Positions 35,515-42,665 of a stretch of DNA of 64,000 bases are shown piece by piece. Location of the stretch: assembly GCF_016907895.1 (NCBI RefSeq), contig NZ_JAFBCV010000002.1:310001-374000 (forward strand). Direction: 5' to 3'. Below the pieces are notes generated by a model. It made no database searches and was not told where the DNA came from. It saw nothing but the letters and a program-made list of their open reading frames with translations. This DNA comes from Shouchella xiaoxiensis. Its GTDB lineage: Bacteria; Bacillota; Bacilli; Bacillales; Bacillaceae_D. The first letter of the stretch is position 1. Each line of letters begins with the position of its first letter. Both the position numbers and the translations under genes were made by a program.

Positions 35515-35546
35515 AACAAGCGCGGGGAGGGGGCGCTTGTTTTTTA
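35515..35546 (+). terminator. Terminator of the phage-like module
   Basis: AACAAGCGC pairs with GCGCTTGTT around a G-rich loop, followed by TTTTT. Close relatives of the whole element occur at 37331-37361 and 40074-40103. Confidence 0.88.
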
Positions 35547-35701
35547 GTGTTTAGATTTTGACAGTTTTCACAACATATTTTAAAATTAAATAATAGGTGT
35601 GGCAATCAGAGTCTTTTTAAAATTGTATCGTAAAGGTTTTAGCTTTAAGCGATATGCAATAAAGTTTACTAATGATTTTGTTGGTTTGGAGTGTATGATT
35701 A

Positions 35702-36511
35702 TTGGATGCTATTCAAATATTAGATAAAGGGAAGTTTGACTTAACTACTGCTATTGAATACTATGAACAAGATGATTATTTGGAAATATCTAAAATTAAT
35801 GACTTGAACTTTCAAGAGTGTAGACTGATATTTAAGAGGTTGTCGGATAAGATTGGCAGAAATAATCCAGATTACATTATTAATTGCAGAACAATTAAAG
35901 AGGTTGTAGAAAACTTATTCTCCAGTAAGGCTTTTGATTATAATAGTATCAAGAATTTGGTTAATGTAGATTTCAATGAGTATATTGACTATCTTGAAGA
36001 AAACTCTTTAGATGTATCAATTGTGAGAGTAGAAAATGAGATTCCATATGAATTAACTTTTGATTATATTCTAGAATCAGTAACTAAATGTGAAAATCGT
36101 ATTGAGTCTGGTGATTATTCTGGAGCTGTAACTAGTGCCAAAACTTTAGTTGAAGGTGTTTGCAAAGAAATATTAAATAAATTCCTTGATTACAATTCAA
36201 ATGAAAAAACTGATTTACCAATACTCTTTAAAAAAGTAAGAGAAAAATTGAATCTTGATCCAAAAGATCCCAAATTAGACAATTCATTAAAAGATGTTTT
36301 AACAGGTTTGATTAAAATTGTTAATGGCATATCAGAGATTCGTAATAAAACTGGTGATTCACATATTCCAAGGTATAAGATTGATAGGCACCATGCATTA
36401 CTAGTAGTGAATTCTGCCAAAACTGTTTCTGTTTTCTTATTTAACTCATTCGAATACCAAAAGGAAAAGGGGAATATTAACATCGAGGAAACAAAAAATA
36501 AAGTGAATTGA
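35702..36511 (+). CDS. Abi_C-type abortive infection family protein
   Basis: A 269-residue cytoplasmic protein. The C-terminal half (residues about 125-250) matches the abortive-infection C-terminal (Abi_C) pattern: RIESGDYSGAVTSAKTLVEG, then a KTDLPILFKKVREKLNL stretch, GLIKIVNGISEIRNKTGDSH and HHALLVVNSAKTVSVFLFNS. Such proteins are linked to phage exclusion. The N-terminal half is not recognised. The start is TTG with a GGAG about 10 bases upstream. Codon use is strikingly AT-rich compared with its neighbours, suggesting recent transfer. It lies alone just beyond the phage-like module, in a typical cargo position. Confidence 0.78.
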   Translation: MDAIQILDKGKFDLTTAIEYYEQDDYLEISKINDLNFQECRLIFKRLSDKIGRNNPDYIINCRTIKEVVENLFSSKAFDYNSIKNLVNVDFNEYIDYLEENSLDVSIVRVENEIPYELTFDYILESVTKCENRIESGDYSGAVTSAKTLVEGVCKEILNKFLDYNSNEKTDLPILFKKVREKLNLDPKDPKLDNSLKDVLTGLIKIVNGISEIRNKTGDSHIPRYKIDRHHALLVVNSAKTVSVFLFNSFEYQKEKGNINIEETKNKVN

Positions 36512-36710
36512 CATTATTTCTTTTGGTTACTGAATACTTTGCTATTGAGAACGTACATAAATTTCCTAAGAAATCTTTTTTATTATAAAATTTAACGATT
36601 TTTAGAGTTTACATAATTCAAGAGTTTCCTAAGGGTCTGTTAGCTGTGATGAACATAATGAAACAAATAATTATTTAAAGTGAGATGAAGAAGAACTGAA
36701 AAACAAACAA

Positions 36711-36739
36711 AAACTAGCGCTTTTTAGGCGCTAGTTTTT
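36711..36739 (+). terminator. Terminator in the gap after the Abi_C-type gene
   Basis: AAACTAGCGC pairs with GCGCTAGTTT around a short loop, followed by T. It lies about 200 bases after the Abi_C stop. The rest of 36512-36830 is AT-rich and shows no gene. Confidence 0.8.
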
Positions 36740-36830
36740 GTTTTAGAATAGTAGTAATTTTCTCTCCTTCTTCATTTCCTTTTATTGTATAGTAGTATAA
36801 GGAAGGTTTTTTGTAGAAAGGGGTTGGCAT

Positions 36831-37238
36831 ATGGGATTGATTTTGATTTTGGCGATCGCATTAAATGTCGTTTCTTTAGCTGTTCTTTTTAAGCAAAAGA
36901 ACAGGTTTCTTTGTGGAAGTATCGGAGTGGCTGTCTGTTTATTAATGAGTGGTTTAACGGTTCACTATTTCTTAGCTGAAAATCCATTCATTCTCACAGA
37001 ATCAGGGCTTTTATGGTTTTTGCTTGTCGGTAGCTTTACGATTGGGGTAGTCGGTTTGTTGAAAAGAACGACTTCACTTGTATTAGTAGCAGCATCGCTA
37101 CATCTGTTTCTTGTTTTGCCTACAATCTTTTCAATTGGGCTAATACTACTTTTGCTTGCGCTTGCCGAAATTGTTGTGGCGACCTATTTTTATTTGAAGA
37201 TTAGGGAGAGAGTCTCGTTCGTAGGAATGAATAAGTAA
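36831..37238 (+). CDS. Hypothetical four-pass membrane protein
   Basis: A 135-residue protein with four hydrophobic spans (residues about 2-20, 27-45, 58-78 and 82-118) and a basic C-terminal tail. AAAGGGG precedes the ATG at the expected distance. No family is recognised, and it is flanked by terminators on both sides, so it is probably monocistronic. Confidence 0.65.
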   Translation: MGLILILAIALNVVSLAVLFKQKNRFLCGSIGVAVCLLMSGLTVHYFLAENPFILTESGLLWFLLVGSFTIGVVGLLKRTTSLVLVAASLHLFLVLPTIFSIGLILLLLALAEIVVATYFYLKIRERVSFVGMNK

Positions 37239-37330
37239 ATATGAACTTCCTTAATCGATCATTATCATTGAACGTACAGAAGGAATTATGTTTGAAGGTT
37301 TTTTAAATGATCTTTTTTATAAATATTTGT

Positions 37331-37361
37331 GCAAGCGCGGGAAGAGGGCGCTAGTTTTTTC
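37331..37361 (+). terminator. Imperfect terminator of the CAAGCGCGG family
   Basis: CAAGCGC faces GCGCTAG with one mismatch, followed by TTTTTTC. The loop and stem closely resemble the terminators at 35515 and 40074. Confidence 0.55.
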
Positions 37362-37407
37362 TTTGAGGGAACCTAATCACCTCTTACGCAGTGTAAGAGG
37401 TTGGAGA

Positions 37408-38055
37408 CTAGGGGTTAATCTTTTTACTCGATTGGAAACGGTTGACACCTAAGAACTTTCGGAGGGCTTTGATCAGAAAACCGACAAGAAAAGCTGAAAT
37501 AATCGTACCGACACCAATGCCGTGCAAGCCGCCAAAAAAGGCGAGTGAGAGCATGGTGCTAATCGCAACGAGCGACCAATCAAAGATAATTTTCATCGTG
37601 CCAAACTCGATCTTCGTCTTTTGAGACAAGACTTTTATAATGGCTTCCCCAGCATTCATAACGGTTTTCGCTTCAACTTGAATATAGACGCCAATCGCTA
37701 TAAAGACGCAACCTAGAATGAGCACTGCTAGTTTTTCAATAAACAAATTCGGGTGGATAAAGGAAGCCAGCAGTAAACCAAAGTCAATAAAAACGCCCAG
37801 TATAGGTGCTAGGGCCAACTGAATCCACTGGAGCGGAGGGAAATGTCTGCCTAAGATGCCCCATTGGATAAGCACAAATAAGGCCATTAACAGAAAAGTA
37901 AAGGCACCAAGCGTTAGTGGAAAAGCTAAGCTAAGTACGTAAGGGACACTTGAAATCGGTGAATTGCCAAGTTCAGACTTGGCTGTTAGAGAAATGCCCA
38001 ACCCCATAAAAAAGAGTCCAATCGTAAAAAATAAGTAGCGTTGTGTCAGTTTCAA
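37408..38055 (-). CDS. YczE/YyaS-like membrane protein
   Basis: A 215-residue integral membrane protein with five to six hydrophobic spans. It carries family blocks MGLGISLTAKSELGNSPISS (residues about 17-36), a second-half VEAKTVMNAGEAIIKVLSQK and HGIGVGTIISAFLVG. YczE-like proteins are poorly understood; one affects antibiotic (bacillomycin) production. It lies about 70 bp downstream of a MarR regulator on the same strand, so it is the probable regulated partner. Confidence 0.83.
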   Translation of the reverse strand: MKLTQRYLFFTIGLFFMGLGISLTAKSELGNSPISSVPYVLSLAFPLTLGAFTFLLMALFVLIQWGILGRHFPPLQWIQLALAPILGVFIDFGLLLASFIHPNLFIEKLAVLILGCVFIAIGVYIQVEAKTVMNAGEAIIKVLSQKTKIEFGTMKIIFDWSLVAISTMLSLAFFGGLHGIGVGTIISAFLVGFLIKALRKFLGVNRFQSSKKINP

Positions 38056-38124
38056 TGGTGTAAACTCCTTTTAGAGGGAAGCAAGAATGCTTCCCGGCTC
38101 GTACAATAGACAACTGTATCCATT

Positions 38125-38559
38125 TCAACCTTGGGAGCTGTTTTCTTTCAACTGTGAGAGCACATTGATATAGATGGAAAGCTCTTCCTCTGATATTCCC
38201 TTGACAATCGTCTGGCGATAAAGTTCCTCTGTTGTAGGTTTGATGGTTTTATAGAGATCGCTTCCTTTGGTAGTAATCCCGACTAAAAAGGAGCGCTTAT
38301 CTTCAGCATTTTGTTTGCGTTCAATCAATTGTTTCTGGGCAAGCAAGTCTAAAATCCGAGTTAAGGTTGCTTTGTCCTTTTCTGCTACTTTTGACAGTTG
38401 TTTTTGTGTTAAATCGCCATTTTGGTATAGCCGTTTTAATACGGTCCATTGTTCAGGTGTAATCCCGTACGTTCGTAAATGTGTGGTGATCAGCCGAATT
38501 AAGGCGCGGTGGGTTTGAGCTGTTTGAAAGCCAATTGATTCATCAAGCGAATGGGCCAT
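38125..38559 (-). CDS. MarR-family transcriptional regulator
   Basis: A winged-helix regulator of 144 residues: the DNA-binding segment TQKQLSKVAEKDKATLTRIL (about residues 52-71) is followed by the wing AEDKRSFLVGITTKG. GGAGG sits one base before an ATG at 38565 and 7 bases before the ATG at 38559, so the latter is chosen. It heads an operon with the YczE-like membrane protein. Its promoter is bracketed by two copies of a 16-bp motif, consistent with autoregulation. The ligand is unknown. Confidence 0.9.
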   Translation of the reverse strand: MAHSLDESIGFQTAQTHRALIRLITTHLRTYGITPEQWTVLKRLYQNGDLTQKQLSKVAEKDKATLTRILDLLAQKQLIERKQNAEDKRSFLVGITTKGSDLYKTIKPTTEELYRQTIVKGISEEELSIYINVLSQLKENSSQG

Positions 38560-38576
38560 CCTCATTCCTCCTTAAT

Positions 38577-38592
38577 TAGTTCGTATGACAAC
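38577..38592 (-). promoter_or_regulatory. MarR operator copy 1
   Basis: On the minus strand GTTGTCATACGAACTA, just downstream of and overlapping the -10. It matches copy 2 at 13 of 16 positions, in inverted orientation. Confidence 0.6.
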
Positions 38593-38619
38593 TATATTAA
38601 TAAATGGCTACTTTGTCAA
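38591..38619 (-). promoter_or_regulatory. SigA promoter of the marR operon
   Basis: On the minus strand TTGACA (38619-38614) and TATAGT (38596-38591) are separated by 17 bases. Confidence 0.8.
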
Positions 38620-38623
38620 TATC

Positions 38624-38639
38624 GTTGTTGCACGAACTA
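38624..38639 (+). promoter_or_regulatory. MarR operator copy 2
   Basis: GTTGTTGCACGAACTA on the plus strand, just upstream of the -35 of the marR promoter. Together with copy 1 it brackets the promoter. Confidence 0.55.
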
Positions 38640-38779
38640 GATTAAACGGCTCATCGCGTTTTGACGTATTTATCACAATAAATTATAGTAAATTCACAGG
38701 GATTGAATACTTTGAATGAGTTGATACGCTCATACTCGTCTATTGAGTAAGACTGAATAATTATGAAAAGGTGAGTCAT

Positions 38780-39550
38780 TTGATTTTAAAAATAGATTCA
38801 AATCGAAAGAAAGAATTAACGTCGATGTTCGAAAAAATTCCCGACTCGGTTATTCTCTCTTGTCTTCAAGGGCATATGGGCGAGGCGTGGGTAGATAACC
38901 TGGAAAGTCCAACAGCTGCCCAAGTAAAAGTAGGGATGTTTTCTTACTTTGCGGGGGATGCCAACGCACAAGAGGCGGAAACGCTGTTACATCATCTTCC
39001 TGAAGACAGTTTAGTGATTGTTCACTCAGATGAATGGAAAAAGCGAATCGAAACAATCTATAAAGGGAAATTCAATAAGTTTGAACGCTACCGCTTTAAA
39101 CAAGACCCTGCTTTGTTAGACGCTACCTATCTTACAGGGTTGTTAGCAAACCTGCCTGGGCAGTATGAACTGAAACGAATTGATTCAGAGATCGGAAATA
39201 AACCATCTTTGCATGAGCTATCAGAGTACTTTACCTGTAACTTTGAATCAATTGATGATTTTCTCAAGCGAGGCATTGGTTATGCGATTCTACACGACGG
39301 AAAAGTGGTCTGTGGTGCTACGTCATTCAGCATTTATGATGAGGGGATTGAAGTTGAAGTCGGCACGCACCAAGATCATCGCAAAAAAGGGCTGGCAACG
39401 ATTGCCTCAGCTGCTTTGCTAGTCGATTGTCTAGAGCAAGGCAAGTACCCGAGCTGGGACGCGGCCAATGCAGAGTCTGTCAAGCTAGCGGAACGACTTG
39501 GCTATGTTTTTGCAGAGACGTATGATACATATTATATTAATAATCGGTAA
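38780..39550 (+). CDS. GNAT acetyltransferase (GNAT_acetyltran/PF12746-like)
   Basis: A two-domain acetyltransferase of 256 residues. The C-terminal half carries the CoA-binding pattern IEVEVGTHQDHRKKGLATIA followed by SAALLVDCLEQGKYPSWDAA, then SVKLAERLGYVFAETYDTYY. The N-terminal half (DSVILSCLQGHMGEAWVDNL) is typical of the longer Bacillus GNAT_acetyltran family. A GTG frame opens at 38771, but AAAGGTGA fits the TTG at 38780. The substrate is unknown. Confidence 0.85.
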   Translation: MILKIDSNRKKELTSMFEKIPDSVILSCLQGHMGEAWVDNLESPTAAQVKVGMFSYFAGDANAQEAETLLHHLPEDSLVIVHSDEWKKRIETIYKGKFNKFERYRFKQDPALLDATYLTGLLANLPGQYELKRIDSEIGNKPSLHELSEYFTCNFESIDDFLKRGIGYAILHDGKVVCGATSFSIYDEGIEVEVGTHQDHRKKGLATIASAALLVDCLEQGKYPSWDAANAESVKLAERLGYVFAETYDTYYINNR

Positions 39551-39590
39551 TAAGGTGGACTTAGACGTTTAGGACAAACAGGGGTGGCAC

Positions 39591-40061
39591 ATGGAAGTTA
39601 TTTACTTCGCCGGCGGTTGTTTATGGGGCGTTCAGGCGTTCATGAAAACAGTGCCCGGCGTGATTGAAACGGAAGCAGGTAGAGCGAACGGAACAACAAA
39701 GACGCTTGCAGGTCCTTATGACGGCTATGCGGAATGTGTTAAAACGGAGTTTGATCCGTCTGTTGTCAGTGTCGAGCAGCTAATGAGCGATTTCTTTGAG
39801 ATCATCGACCCGTATAGCCTTAATAAACAAGGCGCTGATGTTGGGGAGAAGTATCGAACCGGTGTCTATAGCGAAAGTAGCGAACACCTCATGGCAGCGA
39901 AGGCATTTATTGAAGCGAGAGACGACAAGAAGCGGATTGTTGTTGAAGTGCTGCGGCTGACGAATTATGTGCGCAGCGCGGATGAACACCAAGATCGGTT
40001 AACAAGATGCCCAGATGATTATTGTCACATTCCGAAAGAACAATTAGAGAAGTACAAATAA
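39591..40061 (+). CDS. msrA: Peptide methionine-S-sulfoxide reductase MsrA
   Basis: Repairs oxidised methionine in proteins using thioredoxin. The 156-residue protein has the catalytic motif GGCLWG with Cys10 (Phe in most MsrA proteins), the substrate residues around GPYDGYAECVKTEFDP, and QGADVGEKYRTGVY. The tail CPDDYCHIP supplies candidate resolving cysteines. AGGGGTGG precedes the ATG. It is monocistronic with a strong terminator. Confidence 0.92.
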   Translation: MEVIYFAGGCLWGVQAFMKTVPGVIETEAGRANGTTKTLAGPYDGYAECVKTEFDPSVVSVEQLMSDFFEIIDPYSLNKQGADVGEKYRTGVYSESSEHLMAAKAFIEARDDKKRIVVEVLRLTNYVRSADEHQDRLTRCPDDYCHIPKEQLEKYK

Positions 40062-40073
40062 GCTAGATCGAGA

Positions 40074-40103
40074 AACAAGCGCGGCAAGATGCGCTTGTTT
40101 TTT
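40074..40103 (+). terminator. Terminator after msrA
   Basis: AACAAGCGC pairs with GCGCTTGTT around GGCAAGAT, followed by TTTT. It belongs to the same sequence family as 35515-35546. Confidence 0.9.
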
Positions 40104-40225
40104 CTCGAAAAAAATTGCGGGATTTGAAAGGAAAATAGCGTGTATGGGTTGAATCGTTTAGTTGAGGGGTTTCTATTTTCCTAGGTGTTGAAGGGGGAGA
40201 GGGCGCTATTTGTTCGTTTGATGAA

Positions 40226-40711
40226 GTGAGTTTGTTAGAAGCGTATAGGATCGGTTATAAGCATGTAAAAACATTCGATCTCAAATCAGAGCTGTTAGAA
40301 ATGAACAGCATCGATGATGTGCGAAAAAGTGGGAGAGATGGGAAGAAATCAACGTGGCATTTATTGTTTCATTTACCTACATATCGTGAGGCCGTTGCTT
40401 TTACAATCCAAGCTGGCACGATTGTAAATGAAATTCGGCTAGAGAACTTTGATGGAACGAACCAGCAAGAACTCAAACTGCCTCACTTGCAGTTTGATAG
40501 CACCGAGGCCATTGAACTAGCAATCTATGATTTTGCTTTAGTCGAAGGCGATGGCCATACCGTCATTTTTTCGGGCTATCATTTTAAGGCCATAAAAGAA
40601 AACAATATTCCCTTCCTAACCGTTGTGGGCACGTTGAATGCAAAAATGGCTGAAATTCACTTTAACGCAGCGACGGGAGAATACCTTGGCTGGACGGAGA
40701 GCCATTCATAA
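40226..40711 (+). CDS. Hypothetical protein
   Basis: A 161-residue (or longer) soluble protein with YRIGYKHVKTFDLKSELLEM, a central beta-rich domain and a C-terminal HFNAATGEYLGWTESHS that resembles PepSY-type endings. The start is uncertain. GTG 40226 has no ribosome site. The purine-rich AAGGGGGAGAGGG at 40191-40203 would better serve an in-frame ATT at 40208, as no ATG, GTG or TTG lies between. No family is assigned. The convergent small membrane gene starts directly after the stop. Confidence 0.6.
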   Translation: MSLLEAYRIGYKHVKTFDLKSELLEMNSIDDVRKSGRDGKKSTWHLLFHLPTYREAVAFTIQAGTIVNEIRLENFDGTNQQELKLPHLQFDSTEAIELAIYDFALVEGDGHTVIFSGYHFKAIKENNIPFLTVVGTLNAKMAEIHFNAATGEYLGWTESHS

Positions 40712-40714
40712 ATT

Positions 40715-40987
40715 TCACGCCTGCTTCTGGCGTGAGTGAGCCAGCGCCCCGATAAGAGAGAGGGCTGCACCAACCGAAAAAAGCACGGCAGGAGCAATAA
40801 AGCTGAGAAGGATAAGCACCATGTTGTCGGTCGTTGTTCCGGCGGCATAGAGCGCCATGGCTGTGCCAGGAATACTCGCCATGTGGGACAGGCCGATTTT
40901 TAGCAAAAGATTGGTTTTGAGTAAACTAAAAACAAGATAAATCAAGAAACAGGTTAACAGAACGGATGCACTAATTCCTAGCGTCAT
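40715..40987 (-). CDS. Hypothetical small membrane protein
   Basis: A 90-residue protein with three hydrophobic spans (LGISASVLLTCFLIYLVFSL, SHMASIPGTAMALYAAG and VLILLSFIAPAVLFSVGAAL). GAGGTG fits the ATG at 40987 rather than the GTG at 40996. It is divergent from the SOS-type yolD and convergent with the 40226 gene. No family is recognised. Confidence 0.6.
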   Translation of the reverse strand: MTLGISASVLLTCFLIYLVFSLLKTNLLLKIGLSHMASIPGTAMALYAAGTTTDNMVLILLSFIAPAVLFSVGAALSLIGALAHSRQKQA

Positions 40988-41068
40988 GCGTGTCACCTCG
41001 GTTTTCTTTTCAGCGTAGCAGAAAAACAGTTCAATTGGAAAAATTTTATTTTGTAAAATTGGTTTAAT

Positions 41069-41082
41069 CGAACGTATATTCG
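41069..41082. promoter_or_regulatory. LexA/DinR SOS box of yolD
   Basis: CGAACGTATATTCG differs from the Bacillus SOS consensus (CGAACRNRYGTTYG) at one position. A TATAAT -10 starts 2 bases downstream (41085-41090), so LexA binding would block the promoter of the YolD gene. Confidence 0.65.
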
Positions 41083-41122
41083 TATATAATAGAAGTAGTT
41101 CTTATCTCATGGGGGAGTGAGC

Positions 41123-41488
41123 ATGATGCGTGAAGAAGAATTATATGTGCGAAGAGGCAATCTTTTATGGGAAGGCAGCCGAATGATGTTGCCCGAACAT
41201 AAGGAAGCGTTGATTAAACTCGAAGCAAGTGAGTGGAAAGTCGAGCTGCACGGAGAGCTTGACGACGAGCAGTGGTGGGAGATTGGTGAGATTGTCCTTG
41301 ATGCCTTCAAACATACAACGACAGTGAAGGTGAACTACTGGGACGATGGGTTTTATAAAGACTTGGAATGCTACATCCACAAAGTCGACAATGACAATAA
41401 GCGAATTCGCGTTGAGTACGGACCAGCAAACGATTCACTCCGAGAGTGGATTCCGATGCGCGTCATTTACGATGTCCAGCGAACATAA
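41123..41488 (+). CDS. YolD-family protein, SOS-regulated
   Basis: A 121-residue member of the YolD-like family. It has the characteristic RGNLLWEGSRMMLPEHKEAL (residues about 11-30), a long helix and VKVNYWDDGFYKDLECYIHK. YolD proteins usually partner with Y-family DNA polymerases (UvrX/YqjW) in damage tolerance. No such polymerase gene lies nearby, so this copy may act with one encoded elsewhere. Start at ATG 41123 or 41126 behind GGGGGAG. An SOS box overlaps its promoter. A bidirectional terminator follows. Confidence 0.88.
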   Translation: MMREEELYVRRGNLLWEGSRMMLPEHKEALIKLEASEWKVELHGELDDEQWWEIGEIVLDAFKHTTTVKVNYWDDGFYKDLECYIHKVDNDNKRIRVEYGPANDSLREWIPMRVIYDVQRT

Positions 41489-41516
41489 AAGAGGATGACG
41501 AGTCATCCTCTTTTTT
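41487..41516. terminator. Terminator after yolD
   Basis: GAGGATGAC pairs with GTCATCCTC around GA, flanked by A-runs and T-runs, so it can act on both strands. Confidence 0.88.
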
Positions 41517-41694
41517 GCGTGTGCGGATGGTCATCTGGGAACAACCGATTGAACAGAAAAAGAAAAACACAGCCGACGAGAAGAAGCAAGGGGATAGCGT
41601 TCGCAAGCAGCCCCTTATCGGCATCACGAATGAGTAGGTAAATCTGAAAAAAAGCGAGCAGGCTAACGCTTTGTTTAAATGGAAGAAGCTTCAT
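41503..41694 (-). CDS. Small two-pass membrane protein
   Basis: A 63-residue frame: MKLLPFKQSVSLLAFFQIYL (amphipathic to hydrophobic), then LLANAIPLLLLVGCVFLFLF and a charged tail ending HPHTQKRG. A GGCGGTGAT stretch precedes the ATG at 41694. The stop lies in the shared terminator with yolD, which favours a real gene. No family is recognised. It overlaps by some 55 bases a protein-like fragment on the other strand. Confidence 0.45.
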   Translation of the reverse strand: MKLLPFKQSVSLLAFFQIYLLIRDADKGLLANAIPLLLLVGCVFLFLFNRLFPDDHPHTQKRG

Positions 41695-41814
41695 GACTAT
41701 CACCGCCAGTATCCTGATAAAGCAGCCGATGCTTGGCTGTTTTTCTCATTGAATTATCTTCAGTATACAGGCAAATGGAAAGGCCCGCGAAAAAAAGTCT
41801 CACTTTCCGCTTGA
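41638..41814 (+). other. Protein-like open frame without a clear start
   Basis: The plus strand is open from 41638 and reads ...ALFKWKKLHDYHRQYPDKAA DAWLFFSLNYLQYTGKW to a stop at 41812-41814. The composition looks like real protein. There is no ATG; TTG 41671 is the only usual start and has a poor ribosome site. It may be a 5'-truncated remnant or a small gene with an unusual start. Confidence 0.3.
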
Positions 41815-41873
41815 CCTAAAGTTCACTTTAAGGTGTAGGCTAAAGCTACTTAAACAAAAGGAGAGTGTTACGC

Positions 41874-42620
41874 ATGGCAATTAAAGATAAAGTCGTCGTT
41901 ATTACAGGAGCATCATCAGGGATTGGAGAAGATACCGCAAAACTTTTAGCTGCAAGAGGGGCAAAAGTCGTTTTAGGTGCTCGTCGCGAAGAGAAGCTTA
42001 AAGAATTAACTCAAGCGATTAAAGAAGCTGGTGGGGAAGCGGTTTACAAAAAGATGGATGTAACGGTTCCACAAGATAATGAGGAGCTGATTGCTCTTGC
42101 GAAAGAAACGTTTGGTGGAGTGGATGTTATCTTCTTAAATGCGGGAATTATGCCGAATTCACCGATGTCCTCTTTAAAAACAAGCGAATGGAACGACATG
42201 GTTGACGTGAATATTAAAGGCGTGTTGAACGGGATTGCGTCTGTTCTGCCGCTATTCACCGAACAAAAAAAGGGGCATGTCATTACAACATCATCTGTTG
42301 CCGGCTTGAAAAACTACCCTGGTGGAGCCGTTTACGGGGCAACAAAATGGGCGGTTAGAAGTCTGATGGAAGTGCTACGGATGGAGTCCGCGCAAGAAGG
42401 AACCAATATCCGCACGGCAACGATTTATCCAGCCGCAATCAATACGGAATTGCTTGGAACGATCTCTGATTCGTCTACGTTGGAAGGGTTCTCCGCACTT
42501 TACGATCAGTACGGAATTTCTTCAGAACGAATCGCCAAAGTCGTCGAGTTTGCAATTGATCAACCTGAAGATGTGAACGTCAATGAATTCACGGTCGGCC
42601 CGACAAATCAGCCTTGGTAA
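41874..42620 (+). CDS. SDR-family oxidoreductase
   Basis: NAD(P)-dependent short-chain dehydrogenase of 248 residues. The cofactor motif GASSGIG is at residues about 11-17. Other family elements are NAGI (about 87-90), the active-site Ser in TTSSVAG, and YGATK with catalytic Tyr and Lys (about 152-156). AAAGGAG fits the ATG at 41874. It is followed by an acetyltransferase (45 bases) and a MerR regulator, forming an operon. The group is YdfG-like; the substrate is unknown. The MerR protein probably controls it. Confidence 0.93.
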   Translation: MAIKDKVVVITGASSGIGEDTAKLLAARGAKVVLGARREEKLKELTQAIKEAGGEAVYKKMDVTVPQDNEELIALAKETFGGVDVIFLNAGIMPNSPMSSLKTSEWNDMVDVNIKGVLNGIASVLPLFTEQKKGHVITTSSVAGLKNYPGGAVYGATKWAVRSLMEVLRMESAQEGTNIRTATIYPAAINTELLGTISDSSTLEGFSALYDQYGISSERIAKVVEFAIDQPEDVNVNEFTVGPTNQPW

Positions 42621-42665
42621 TCGGTATAAATAACGACAACTGCTTAAAAGATAAGGAGGGCTAGG

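Noticed and set aside
31617-36511. Complete prophage or plasmid
   Set aside because: No integrase, recombinase, capsid, portal, terminase or partition gene is visible, and I could not find flanking direct repeats by eye.
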